From Methanocellales archaeon (GTDB taxonomy: Archaea > Halobacteriota > UBA148): a stretch of DNA of 64,000 bases. The DNA lies in NCBI GenBank assembly GCA_028715985.1, contig JAQUQR010000002.1:83718-147717 (forward strand), read 5' to 3'. The notes below the pieces were generated by a model. That model did no database searches. It was not told the origin of the DNA and worked only from the letters and a program-made list of their open reading frames with translations. This document shows positions 42,119 to 50,865 of the stretch, in pieces. The position numbers were made by a program, and so were the translations under genes. The first letter of the stretch is position 1; every line of letters starts with the position of its first letter.

Positions 42119-43171
42119 TCAAACTCTGAGGACCCTATAACCTGCTGCCCTCTCCAACCTATCCATTATAGCTAGCCCAATGCCCTTTGTTTCCACGCCT
42201 TCCACGATGATCATGTCAACTTTTGCCTCATCGAAACCCCTGAGAATTTCAAACAAATTTCTAGCAACCGTCCTCAGATCAGCCCTGCTACCGGCAACTT
42301 TAACGATGTCTGCATCGTATCTGGGGCTTTCGCTCATTGCCATTATTCCCACTCTTTTTCCCTTCCGCCTGTGCTCATCTGCGAGTTCCTGAACCTTTCT
42401 TGTGAGGATGTCAAAATCCTCCCCCTCTACCACGATCATATCTGAGCTGGGTGCATAATGCTTGTGTTTCATTCCCGGAGATAGGGCAACCTCCACTTCC
42501 ATTTTTATCCCAGCTAGATCAGCATCTCCCAACACATCCACTAGCTCTTCAGCGGTGATGCCCCCAGGTCTTAATATCCTTGGCTTAGAAGCGGTCAGAT
42601 CAAGAACTGTGGATTCCACCCCCACCCTCGTTGGACCCCCATCAAGTATTATATCCACCTTAGCCCCTAAGTCCTCCATAACATGTCTTGCATTGGTTGG
42701 GCTGGGCTTTCCAGCAGGATTGGCACTTGGTGCTGCAATTGGCATTCCAGATTCAGCTATGAGGGCAAGGGGCACCCGGTGATCAGGCATTCTTAGGGCT
42801 ACCGTCTCTAAGCCGCCGGTGGTCACATAGGGCACGATCTCAGATTTTTTTAGGACAAGCGTCAACGGACCAGGCCAAAAAAAGTCCATTAACTCCTCTG
42901 CCTTCACTGGAATGTCTTTCATCAGCTTGTAAACCTCTTCCCTGTCAGCAACATGCACTATAAGGGGGTTGTCCACTGGTCGGTTTTTGGCCCTGAATAT
43001 GCTGGCAACCGCTTCCGCGTTGAGAGCATCCGCTCCAAGACCGTACACCGTCTCGGTAGGAAAGGCAACCAAGCCTCCATTCCTGATTACGTCCGCAGCG
43101 ATACGAATTTTACCTATTTCTGGCTCTTCGGAGTCTACTTTTAGTACCAAGGGTTTGCGCTCTTCTGACAT
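42119..43171 (-). CDS. sua5: Threonylcarbamoyl-AMP synthase Sua5
   Basis: Makes threonylcarbamoyl-AMP for the t6A modification of tRNA. It has the YrdC core (GGLVAFPTETVYGLGADALN, RPVDNPLIVHV, FWPGPLTLVLKK, VALRMPDHRVPLALI, PIAAPSANPAGKPSPTNARH) plus the C-terminal Sua5 domain after the linker SPGMKHKHYAP. I choose the ATG at 43171 (MSEERKPLV); ORF-extending ATGs at 43189 and 43219 are less family-like. About 350 residues, typical of archaeal Sua5. Confidence 0.94.
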   Translation of the reverse strand: MSEERKPLVLKVDSEEPEIGKIRIAADVIRNGGLVAFPTETVYGLGADALNAEAVASIFRAKNRPVDNPLIVHVADREEVYKLMKDIPVKAEELMDFFWPGPLTLVLKKSEIVPYVTTGGLETVALRMPDHRVPLALIAESGMPIAAPSANPAGKPSPTNARHVMEDLGAKVDIILDGGPTRVGVESTVLDLTASKPRILRPGGITAEELVDVLGDADLAGIKMEVEVALSPGMKHKHYAPSSDMIVVEGEDFDILTRKVQELADEHRRKGKRVGIMAMSESPRYDADIVKVAGSRADLRTVARNLFEILRGFDEAKVDMIIVEGVETKGIGLAIMDRLERAAGYRVLRV

Positions 43172-43259
43172 GGCAAAACTAAGATGCATGATGGTGTATT
43201 TTAGGGTTTGTTTGAGCACTTAATGATTTATTTTGTTCAATTATCAGGGGTCGTTCCGT

Positions 43260-43730
43260 TTAATAATTGCAAAATATCAATGCTTTATCACCCACTCTCA
43301 GCCCAATCTTATCTGAAACACCCCCGTTTACTTCCAGGACATATTTTGCCTTTTTATCAGGGTTTATGCTGGGACAAATATCCGCTTCGCAAGGTTGAGT
43401 GTTCTTGCTGATAAAAACAACCTCTTTGTCTTCACTGATCCAGATTATGTCCAGGGGGATCAGGGTATTCTTCATCCAGAAGGGGTGCACTCCTTCTTCT
43501 TCAAAGATGAAAAGCATGCCTTTGTCTGGATCAAGATGTTCTCTGAACATTAAACCACGAGCTCGTTCGTCAGGAGTTGTGGCCAGTTCAACATAGAAGC
43601 AAGTACCTTTTATACAGACCTGGTTTTGTTTGGAGACTTCTGGGGGTTGATCGCTGATGCACCCAATAATTAAAACTGCTAAGGTTACAAGTGCCAATAT
43701 ACCGATTAAAATCTTGTGATGATTTTTCAT
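43260..43730 (-). CDS. DUF192 lipoprotein
   Basis: The N-terminus (ILIGILALVTLAVLIIGCIS) is a lipoprotein-type signal with a Cys after LIIG. Residues ~45-150 match DUF192 (COG1430): FYVELATTPDERARGLMFRE, GMLFIFEEEGVHPFWMKNTL, IPLDIIWI and KYVLEVNGG. The family is of unknown function and common in archaea. It is 156 residues long and ends near an AT-rich gap before sua5. It lies alone on the minus strand next to sua5. Confidence 0.85.
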   Translation of the reverse strand: MKNHHKILIGILALVTLAVLIIGCISDQPPEVSKQNQVCIKGTCFYVELATTPDERARGLMFREHLDPDKGMLFIFEEEGVHPFWMKNTLIPLDIIWISEDKEVVFISKNTQPCEADICPSINPDKKAKYVLEVNGGVSDKIGLRVGDKALIFCNY

Positions 43731-43939
43731 TTCAAAGTGTGAGTATTGTGTATAACTTTTTGTAGATAAAAGAGGTTGTGATTCTCAGTAGTATATGTGC
43801 TACGTTAATTAAGCAAGCGATGCGGCAATTTCTTCACCATCTTATCTATCCTATCTCTTGGTTTTACTCATTATTAACAAATACTTAAATCCACGAAGAT
43901 AAAAATGAAGTTTCTTGCTCTCTCATGCCAAACATGAGT

Positions 43940-44167
43940 TTATGAAATTATTTCGAAGTTATGGGTGCCCCAAGCATGACATTTAGGGCAGCCAACTGGC
44001 GTATCTATATAAGCGGATCCGTAGCCTTTGTCTTTGACCCAAGCAGGATCATCTCCGAGATACCCAGGATCCTCCTCATTTGAGGCTATACAATATCCAT
44101 AGCTATTGAACTGATAAATCAGCTCTTCCCCTCGGTATCCGCAACTTTTACATTTATATTTTGACAC
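43940..44167 (-). CDS. Small zinc-ribbon protein (75 aa)
   Basis: Two CxxC pairs, YKCKSCGYRG near the start and VGCPKCHAWGTHNF near the end, should bind one zinc ion. The middle is rich in Gly, Tyr and Asp. The rest resembles small rubredoxin/zinc-ribbon proteins but no family can be named. It lies 17 bases downstream of the EVE-like/nuclease gene on the same strand, so it may belong to the same module. Confidence 0.6.
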   Translation of the reverse strand: MSKYKCKSCGYRGEELIYQFNSYGYCIASNEEDPGYLGDDPAWVKDKGYGSAYIDTPVGCPKCHAWGTHNFEIIS

Positions 44168-44184
44168 TTTAAATCTCTTTTTAG

Positions 44185-45162
44185 TTATATTTCCTTTAAA
44201 AAAATGTTTTCTTCGTCTACCCTATATTGAATTAGTCTCACCGTTTTTTCCTCAATGCTTTTTCTTTTATCTCGGTACTGTAAAACTTCTTTGTCAAAAT
44301 CAAAGCCAACAAGAATACTTTGTACCATCCCAGAATCCCCATCCGCAAGTTTTCTAATCAACCAATTTTCATACTTGATAATTTGGTTAAGATCCGCCTC
44401 TGAGACTTTTCCCGTCTTCAGTTCCATGCAGGTAAATTTGTAAAGTATCTTCAAAGAATCTATCGTAGTTACATGTGTAAGAAAAATATCCATTACTTTG
44501 TTGAATGAGGTTGGAACGTAATTTATGAAATCATCGTAATCACCTATGATTTCTTTGAGCTTGCCCTCAGTAAAAGATTTCATAAACCATGCATTGAGAT
44601 ATCCCTCATATCTAAGGTGACCTTGATTATTGCACTCCAAAATCAATGGCAATGGTTTAGGATTGAGAGTAAAATAAGGATCGGGGAGCTTATAAGGCGG
44701 GTTATATACTGGATTATTCCTCAATAAAAGTCGTATTATTTCCTTTCCTTCTGCGGTAGTAATGGAAAAATGATTTTTCTTTGCCATAATTCCCAGATCA
44801 AAAGTCCAAATCTTTCCCTTATCTCGCAGATCTAATATGTCACTTAAATCTACGGGTTTAGCAAATTCTCTCAGGGCTGGCTCCAGGCAAACTCTGTAAG
44901 GATATGCTTGGCTTGGGTTATGCCAGATGTCTGTTTTATCATAAAAAGGTCTTTTATTAACTCTCCATAAGCCGTATATGCCTCTGTTTTTAACATAAAA
45001 GAAAACAAAATCATCTGGCTTAATTCCCCAAAAACCAGAGATTACATCAGCGTTCATTGGTCCAGACCTAACAGATCCACTACTCTGAACACCCCCATAA
45101 ACCCCTTTCTCAACACATGTTCTAAAATTATTTTCCCCTGTTAGAAATATGTGATAAGCCAT
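44185..45162 (-). CDS. EVE-like domain fused to a PD-(D/E)XK-type nuclease
   Basis: Residues 1-~130 look like an EVE/PUA-type domain (MAYHIFLTGENNFRTCVEKG, FWGIKPDDFVFFYVKNRGIY, GLWRVNKRPFYD), a fold that reads modified bases. Residues ~195-325 look like a NucS/RecB-type nuclease core: YEGYLNAWFMKSF, a conserved Asp in NKVMDIFLTHV, then CMELKTGKVSEADLNQIIKY. The E-L-K triad is followed by Q...Y, as in PD-(D/E)XK enzymes. Its ATG abuts the stop of a DNA methyltransferase remnant. That points to a restriction-type module acting on modified DNA or RNA. The assignment is by pattern, not by alignment. Confidence 0.65.
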   Translation of the reverse strand: MAYHIFLTGENNFRTCVEKGVYGGVQSSGSVRSGPMNADVISGFWGIKPDDFVFFYVKNRGIYGLWRVNKRPFYDKTDIWHNPSQAYPYRVCLEPALREFAKPVDLSDILDLRDKGKIWTFDLGIMAKKNHFSITTAEGKEIIRLLLRNNPVYNPPYKLPDPYFTLNPKPLPLILECNNQGHLRYEGYLNAWFMKSFTEGKLKEIIGDYDDFINYVPTSFNKVMDIFLTHVTTIDSLKILYKFTCMELKTGKVSEADLNQIIKYENWLIRKLADGDSGMVQSILVGFDFDKEVLQYRDKRKSIEEKTVRLIQYRVDEENIFLKEI

Positions 45163-45163
45163 T

Positions 45164-45482
45164 TCATGCCCCCATTGGTGTCGATTTTACCTTAGTTATT
45201 AAATATGCTATTTTATTAATATCCGTACCACTTGCCTTAAACCCTCTTGATATTGCGGTGACAATGGTAGTTCCACAGCCGTAAAAAGGGTCATTTATAT
45301 GTGCGACTTTTTCAGATACATACTCATCAATTAACTTTTCAACCAACTGGGGGATGAATTTAGCAGGGGTATCGATGGTAGTCATGGGTCCATTTGCCTG
45401 TATCCGAGGGCTTATATTCTACAAAAGACCACTCCTTATCCATCTTTTTCTTATTGAATAGATCCAAGATTTCTTCTTTCAT
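45164..45482 (-). pseudogene. Decayed DNA N4/N6 methyltransferase fragment
   Basis: The frame opens at 45482 (MKEEILDLFNKKKMDKEWSF) and shows the methyltransferase N-terminus THDYHRYPxKFIPQLVEKLI, but the frame shifts by one base at a run of four G (45366-45369, plus strand). It then continues in the frame of FIPQLVEKLIDEYVSEKVAH with motif I DPFYGCGTTIVTA and SGTDINKIAYLITKVKS. The gene stops there, without the catalytic (DPPY/SPPY) motif or recognition domain. It is therefore both frameshifted and truncated. The adjoining EVE-like/nuclease gene is intact. Confidence 0.7.
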
Positions 45483-45599
45483 TTATTTTTTCATTATTCA
45501 TTATCATAACAGCTCATTTAAATTAATCGCCGTTTCTTCTTTTGTAGGCCCAAACCTTGAATTCTATCTAAACGTTGAAGTTTTCTTTAGAAGGTGCTC

Positions 45600-47162
45600 T
45601 CATCCCGTTTTGGATTGCGATAACATCGCTTTGTAATCCCCTTCTGTGATGTCGAAGAATATTTCGTCCAAAAATTCACCTTCGTACCTGTGATATTCCC
45701 TACGCGTGCCGATCTTCCTGAACCCTGCCTTGGCCAAAATCCGTTGTGGGCTTTTGTTTAACACGGTCGCAGAAGCAAAGAGAGAGTGCAGCCTGAGTTT
45801 TTCGAAGGCAAAATGCAAGAGAGCCATAATAATCTCCGATCCATACCCCCTGCCCTGGAACTCCCTTTCCCCTATGAGGATGGATATCTCACCCCTCATG
45901 TTTTTTCCATCCACATTGTACACCGAGGCGAAACCGATGGGCTTATCACCCAACGAGACGATGAAATCAAAGTCGCTAGAGGGTTTCATCAGTTCTCGCT
46001 CCAGATATTCCCGTGAGATTTGGCCGGAGTCGTCCATAAATCTGAGGTTTTCAGCGTCGTTGAACCAACTCAGCAGAATGTCGACATCACATAGCTTCAC
46101 AGGCCTCATGGTCAGGTTCTTCGTCTTGATTAACTCGCTTTTGTTGTCTGAGGGTCTCTCCTTCAAACGGCCTCTTTCAATAGCTGATCGGAGGATTATG
46201 TCAACTAATTGACCGAAGGTCATTCCATCAGCTTCGATGGAGGCCACAAAGCCGCTATGGCAGGGGCTTAAACACGGGTTAGGATTGACCTCCAGCACGT
46301 ATGGGATTCCCTCCCTCAGCCGGATGTCAACCCTCCCATATCCAAAGCAACCCACCGCCCTGTAAGCCTTCAATGCCAAGTCCTTCACTCTCGCCGCTGT
46401 ATCAGGGTCAAGCTCTGCAGGGCAGCTTCTGCACGTTCCTTCGTACCATTTCGAATTTTCAATCCACTTCGCCTCATAGCTGACCACCCGCTCTTCCCGG
46501 GGAGGTAAATTGAAGACTATCTCAGAAAGGGGTAAAGCCCTTGCTGTTTCACCAGATCCCAATAGTGCCACATTCAGCTCCCTCCCATCAATGAACTCTT
46601 CCACGAGGGCTGGCTGGAGATACACCTCAAGGATGTGGCTTATCTTCCTTCTCAGGTGTGCCTCATCATATACCACCGAATCAGGCCCTACACCTATGCT
46701 GGCATCTTCCCCAACAGGCTTCACGATTAACGGATAGGATAGCTCAGCATGGATGGGCTCATTCGGTTCCAGGATCAGTTGATAAGCTGGCGTTAGTATC
46801 CCATGGCTGACCAGTATGTTCTTGGTGATGAATTTGTCACGACATATGGCCAGGGTACGGGAATTTGAGCCTGTGTAGGGTATCTTAAGCAATTCGAGGA
46901 GGGCAGCAATCTTACTCTCGGCCGACGTATCCCCGCCCAGCCCTTCTGCAAGGTTGAAGACCATGTCAAGGTCCAGCTCGTTTAATTCCCCCAGTAATTC
47001 ACTGCTCACCCGCAGCAATAAAGCCTCATGACCTGCATTTTCAAGGGAGGCTTTCACAGCCGAGACCGCGTCAAGCACCTCGTTTTCAGCCACAATGTCG
47101 GCAGGCATTCCTCTTTGGAGTTGGCCCTCTTCAACAAGGTTGTACAATATCCCAATCTTCAT
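45600..47162 (-). CDS. ATP-grasp ligase (D-Ala-D-Ala ligase-like) fused to a GNAT acetyltransferase
   Basis: Residues 1-~335 are a D-Ala-D-Ala-ligase-type ATP-grasp: MKIGILYNLVEEGQLQRG, MVFNLAEGLGGDTSAESK, PYTGSNSRTLAICRDKFITK, LIVKPVGEDASIGVGPDSVV, LVEEFIDGRELNVALLG and YGRVDIRLREGIPYVLEVNP. Residues ~345-510 are a GNAT domain: LTMRPVKLCDVDILLSWFND, KPIGFASVYNVDGK, ISILIGEREFQGRGYGSEII and LNKSPQRILAKAGFRKIGTR. It follows another ATP-grasp gene by five bases and a lysine 2,3-aminomutase upstream. Probably one enzyme activates and joins an amino acid and also acetylates it. Confidence 0.85.
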   Translation of the reverse strand: MKIGILYNLVEEGQLQRGMPADIVAENEVLDAVSAVKASLENAGHEALLLRVSSELLGELNELDLDMVFNLAEGLGGDTSAESKIAALLELLKIPYTGSNSRTLAICRDKFITKNILVSHGILTPAYQLILEPNEPIHAELSYPLIVKPVGEDASIGVGPDSVVYDEAHLRRKISHILEVYLQPALVEEFIDGRELNVALLGSGETARALPLSEIVFNLPPREERVVSYEAKWIENSKWYEGTCRSCPAELDPDTAARVKDLALKAYRAVGCFGYGRVDIRLREGIPYVLEVNPNPCLSPCHSGFVASIEADGMTFGQLVDIILRSAIERGRLKERPSDNKSELIKTKNLTMRPVKLCDVDILLSWFNDAENLRFMDDSGQISREYLERELMKPSSDFDFIVSLGDKPIGFASVYNVDGKNMRGEISILIGEREFQGRGYGSEIIMALLHFAFEKLRLHSLFASATVLNKSPQRILAKAGFRKIGTRREYHRYEGEFLDEIFFDITEGDYKAMLSQSKTG

Positions 47163-47167
47163 TTCAT

Positions 47168-48196
47168 TTAACCCTCGGAGTAACGGCTGAGCCCCGCATT
47201 CAAAATCTCGGCGATCAATTCCTCGTAAGTCATGCCAGAGGCATAGGCAGATTTCGGAAATCGTGAATTCTCCCTGGGGTCCGGGATCAGACCAGGCAAC
47301 GCGTTGACATCGATCACGTTCGGCACGGAATCAGCATCGAGCCTCAGGTCAATCCTGCTAAAATCACGACACTCGAGGACTTCATACGTCCGAAGGGCGG
47401 TATCTTTCAGGCATTCCTCCAAGTCTGCGTCCAATTTGGCAGGGCAAATTATTCCATCATGCTCATTATCTGGAGCGTCCCAGTACCATTTTACTTCATA
47501 GGAATCGAATTTAGGAAGGTCATCTGGAAGCCCGTCGAAGTCAATCTCAAGCACTGGAAGAACTCTGGGCGGATCGTTGCCTAGGATCGATACCGTGAAC
47601 TCCCTTCCTGGCAAGTACTCTTCAACTAAAGCAGACTGGTTATACTCCTGAAAGATTCTCTTAATTATTTTCTTTGCATCCCTTTCATTTTCGACAAGCG
47701 CGTCTTTCATAATGCCTTTGCTTGATCCTTCTGCGTTGGGCTTCACGAACAATGGAAACTTAAGTCCATCCAAGGATTGCTCTTCCGAGGCTAAAAGGCA
47801 AAACTTTGGCGTCGGAATGCCCCAGTAGCCCAACACCTCCTTGCTTCTTCTTTTGTCCAGAGTAATGGCCAGTGTAGCGACTCCTGAACCTGAATACGGT
47901 ATCCCCAGCAGTTCGAGCATTGCAGGAATATGGGACTCCCTGCTCTCGCCCCCCATTCCTTCCGCTATGTTGAAGACGAAATCCGGCTTCGTAGCCCTTA
48001 ATTTCTGGAAGGCGTTTTCATTCGCCTCTATCAGCGTTACCTCATGACCCAGGGCTTCGATGGCTTTCTTTATAGCTTCAACAGTCGAAATCTCATCGAA
48101 CTCAACGAAAGCGTCGGTTTTATACCTGCTGTTCTTCTCAGGTAGCGCGTTATAGGTTAGGGCTATCCTCATGCTATCTTGGGTTGGGGTAGACAT
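47168..48196 (-). CDS. ATP-grasp ligase (D-Ala-D-Ala ligase-like)
   Basis: A 342-residue ATP-grasp with MRIALTYNALPEKNSRYKTD, FVFNIAEGMGGESRESHIPA, PYSGSGVATLAITLDKRRSK, LFVKPNAEGSSKGIMKDAL, LVEEYLPGREFTVSILGNDP and SRIDLRLDADSVPNVIDVNA. These cover the ATP- and metal-binding residues of D-Ala-D-Ala ligases. Archaea without murein do not need D-Ala-D-Ala, so the substrate is probably another amino acid. An ATG at 48196 follows GGGGGGAG inside kamA; the ATG at 48172 (MRIALTYN) is the alternative. Confidence 0.85.
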   Translation of the reverse strand: MSTPTQDSMRIALTYNALPEKNSRYKTDAFVEFDEISTVEAIKKAIEALGHEVTLIEANENAFQKLRATKPDFVFNIAEGMGGESRESHIPAMLELLGIPYSGSGVATLAITLDKRRSKEVLGYWGIPTPKFCLLASEEQSLDGLKFPLFVKPNAEGSSKGIMKDALVENERDAKKIIKRIFQEYNQSALVEEYLPGREFTVSILGNDPPRVLPVLEIDFDGLPDDLPKFDSYEVKWYWDAPDNEHDGIICPAKLDADLEECLKDTALRTYEVLECRDFSRIDLRLDADSVPNVIDVNALPGLIPDPRENSRFPKSAYASGMTYEELIAEILNAGLSRYSEG

Positions 48197-49271
48197 AACG
48201 CTCCCCCCGATAGTTTCTCAAGACGATTTTCTCTTCGTTTAGCTCTTCGACGTACTCAGGCAAGAGTGGTACTTTGCCACCGCCGGGGCTATCGATCATG
48301 AAGTGTGGGAAGCAAAGACCAGAGGTGTATCCCTGGATGGATTTGATTATTGCCAAACCTTCCTGGACCGTTGTCCTGAAATGCTCGACCCCTTTGACAA
48401 GATCGCACTGGTATAAGTAGTAAGGTTTGACCCTTATTTGGACCAGTTTTTGCATCAGCTCTTTGAGAATCTCAGGCGAATCGTTCACACCTTTTAGAAG
48501 CACCGTCTGGCTCCCCAGCGGAATTCCGGAATCAGCCAGCATCTCACATGCCCTCCTGCTCTCAGAGTTGACCTCCGCAGGATGGTTGAAGTGTATGTTC
48601 ATGTATAAGGGGTGATACTTTCTAAGCATATCGCATAGGTGCTTGGTGATCCTCGAAGGCAGGACACATGGCACTCTGGTTCCGATCCTTATAATCTCGA
48701 GGTGTTTTATGTCCCGCAGCTTTTTCAAGATATGCTCTAATTCCCAGTCCTCCCTCATAAGTGGGTCTCCACCTGAAAGGATGACATCCCTGACCTCAGG
48801 ATGCTGTCGTATATATTCAATGCCTCCTTCGATTTGTTCCATTGGGATCTGCTGTATTCTACCGACCTTTCTCTTTCTGGTGCAAAACCTGCAGTACATG
48901 GCGCACTTAGAACTCACCAAGAGGAGGACTCTATCCGGGTACCTGTGAACCAGACCAGGAACTTTCGTGTCCCTTTCCTCCTGCAGGGGGTCTGCGGAAT
49001 TAACATTATCCTGGAGTTCGGCCAGACTGGGTACGCACTGCCTCCAGATGGGGTCGTCCTTTTCTTTTATAAGGCTAAAGAAATGGCGGCTTATCTTGGC
49101 AGGGTAAACCTTAGTTACCTTTCTTATTTCCTGCAAGTCAGCCCCTAGACTATAGAGATTATCAAATACGGAAAAACTGTGGGTTCTCTGCTGTCTATCC
49201 GGGGGTTCTTCAGACTCGGATTCGCTTGCCCCATTATCTCGGTTCGATACTCGACTAATGCAGGTATCCAT
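48174..49271 (-). CDS. kamA: Lysine 2,3-aminomutase family radical SAM enzyme
   Basis: Moves the alpha-amino group of lysine to the beta carbon, giving beta-lysine. The radical SAM motif is CAMYCRFCTRKRKVG. PLP-binding lysine lies in the C-terminal SPGGGKVPLLPEYV. The acidic residues that hold the substrate side-chain amine in the clostridial enzyme appear conserved in YLYQCDLVKGVEHFRT and FMIDSPGGG, favouring lysine. At 365 residues it is shorter than the clostridial enzyme but longer than EpmB. AGGAGG lies upstream. It is the first of a three-gene unit with two ATP-grasp enzymes, not the usual ablB acetyltransferase alone. Confidence 0.85.
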   Translation of the reverse strand: MDTCISRVSNRDNGASESESEEPPDRQQRTHSFSVFDNLYSLGADLQEIRKVTKVYPAKISRHFFSLIKEKDDPIWRQCVPSLAELQDNVNSADPLQEERDTKVPGLVHRYPDRVLLLVSSKCAMYCRFCTRKRKVGRIQQIPMEQIEGGIEYIRQHPEVRDVILSGGDPLMREDWELEHILKKLRDIKHLEIIRIGTRVPCVLPSRITKHLCDMLRKYHPLYMNIHFNHPAEVNSESRRACEMLADSGIPLGSQTVLLKGVNDSPEILKELMQKLVQIRVKPYYLYQCDLVKGVEHFRTTVQEGLAIIKSIQGYTSGLCFPHFMIDSPGGGKVPLLPEYVEELNEEKIVLRNYRGERYVYPNPR

Positions 49272-49672
49272 CTTTTCTGTCGTACCTTAAAACTCCTCCT
49301 GATATAATAAACTTTCCGTATGTAATAAACCTGAAAAATATTGATTACGAAATTTCATCTTTTATTCCTTAAGAATTTATATGAATGTACTGAAATCCAC
49401 ACTCTTATGCTATTGACAGGACAGGACAGTATAGAGACGAATAATGAAACTACGCCTTATAGACCAAACTGTAATGTTTAAGGTTAGACAAACATATTAA
49501 GTGATTCGAGAAGACACGGTATATGTGGAATTTCATGGCCAGACCAAACACGGAACTGCTAGATGTAAGACTAGAAGTCTATGAAGAGTTTAAGCCATGA
49601 TACCAAAAATTCCATCAAATAAGAGAGTTATATTAGCTAACATAAATAAATAGAAAAAAGGGAGGTGAGAAA
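49272..49672. other. Intergenic region with divergent promoters (401 bases)
   Basis: This AT-rich region separates the divergent kamA and OB-fold genes. A 25-codon open stretch (MWNFMARPNTELLDV, about 49522-49599, plus strand) has no recognisable relative and is probably chance or a remnant. No stable RNA is seen. Confidence 0.5.
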
Positions 49673-49960
49673 TTGAAAATAGAAGAGCTGAAACCAAGAG
49701 ATACTGTTGATTGTCTAAAAGCAAAGATAATAGATAAGCAAAACCCAAGGAGAGTTGAGACGAGAAACGGTAGAACATTGGAAGTTGCTACGGCAACATT
49801 AGAAGATGAGACTGGAACGATTCCCTTCACGCTCTGGGGCAAAAACATTGAAGAGGTTCAAGTCGGGGACATGGTCGAGATAAAGGATGCTTTTGTCAAT
49901 GAGTTCCAAGGAGAGCCGCAGTTAACGCTAGGAAGAAGAGGGAGTATGAAGGTTGTCTAG
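49673..49960 (+). CDS. OB-fold nucleic-acid-binding protein (RPA/SSB-like, 95 aa)
   Basis: A single OB-fold: MKIEELKPRDTVDCLKAKII, TRNGRTLEVATATLEDETGT, IPFTLWGKNIEEVQVGDMVE and IKDAFVNEFQGEPQLTLGRR. This is the pattern of archaeal RPA-type single-stranded DNA-binding modules. It starts at a TTG (49673) after a strong GGAGGTGAG site. It overlaps the next small gene by eight bases. It could be a minor ssDNA-binding protein or an accessory of a larger RPA. Confidence 0.8.
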   Translation: MKIEELKPRDTVDCLKAKIIDKQNPRRVETRNGRTLEVATATLEDETGTIPFTLWGKNIEEVQVGDMVEIKDAFVNEFQGEPQLTLGRRGSMKVV

Positions 49961-50276
49961 GCACGATGCACTCATCCAAATCAGGGCAAGTAGAGGGATA
50001 GAGGAGAATGAGAGAGAATCGATCCTAAACATAATCGATCGATATAAGGGAAAAAGTGATTACGAAATATCTGAGGCAAAAAATGGGTATGACATATATA
50101 TGTCATCATTAAATGATGCCAGACATACAGTTGCGAAAATATTGAAAGTGGTGGGTGGAAAAAGAACTGAAAGTATGAAATATCTTAGGGTTCAAGATGG
50201 TAAATCGATCTATAGGTTCACCCTTTGTGTGAGACTTCCCAAAAAGCCGTCTAAGGCAAAATATGGGTTTGATTGA
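49953..50276 (+). CDS. NMD3-domain-like protein (107 aa)
   Basis: The segment LIQIRASRGIEENERESILN, then DARHTVAKILKVVGGKRTES and MKYLRVQDGKSIYRFTLCVR, resembles the central domain of archaeal NMD3 (60S export adaptor homologue). The N-terminal zinc-finger part of NMD3 is absent. The start is a TTG overlapping the OB-fold stop region, or a later codon. It may be a truncated relative or a separate single-domain protein paired with the OB-fold protein; the assignment is tentative. Confidence 0.5.
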   Translation: MSRHDALIQIRASRGIEENERESILNIIDRYKGKSDYEISEAKNGYDIYMSSLNDARHTVAKILKVVGGKRTESMKYLRVQDGKSIYRFTLCVRLPKKPSKAKYGFD

Positions 50277-50457
50277 ATTGTTTTAATGAGTGCTATATTG
50301 CCGGTATATTACGTCAACAAGAAGGGATATACCACCAAGTACATCAGATCTCCATAGACGACGATAAAACCAAGCGTCAATGGAATCGAATCATGAATGG
50401 CAGCTCTGGCGTCACCATAGCAGGAATTGTTCCGTCCTTTGCTTGCAGTCTCAGCAT

Positions 50458-50862
50458 CTATCTATCCATATCAATCCCTCCGGGCACAAATTTTTGAATT
50501 ATGTTAACTTCCTGTTCAGTATAGCTCTCGATAAGCTTGATGCGTTTATTTTGCAGTTCGGAGATTTTGGAGTTATATCCGAGAAATTCATCACTGCTTA
50601 GCTGCGTTAAATTATAGAAGAAGATCTGGGAGGGGATGATGAACATTAGAAGGAAGGCGTTCCCAAAAGCGCTGAAGATTGAGGAATGAAAGTGGAACTA
50701 AAGGAAAAGTTGAGACCGCTATGGAAAGTGCTTTAGCATCTGCTCCATCAAGCGCTTTGACCTTATCACTGAAAGGGAGAATCTGACCATTGAAATGTCT
50801 ACGAACGCTAACACCATTCCAATAATGATAAGACGCCATGTTTTGTTGGGAACTTTTCTCAT
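50458..50862 (-). pseudogene. Degraded small membrane-protein gene
   Basis: The frame opens MRKVPNKTWRLIIIGMVLAF at 50862 and ends with FFYNLTQLSSDEFLGYNSKI and VNIIQKFVPGGIDMDR at 50458. The two parts are in one frame, with two TAG codons between them. Reading through the other frame between them gives a better membrane helix (ALSIAVSTFPLVPLSFL), which instead suggests a pair of compensating indels. About three membrane segments and a charged coiled tail are visible. No ribosome-binding site is obvious. The stretch 50277-50457 holds nothing else I can support. Confidence 0.45.
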
Positions 50863-50865
50863 GAT

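Noticed and set aside
45394-45636. An 80-codon plus-strand frame near the methyltransferase remnant
   Set aside because: It is antisense to the remnant and to AT-rich spacer; the minus-strand reading has recognisable methyltransferase motifs.
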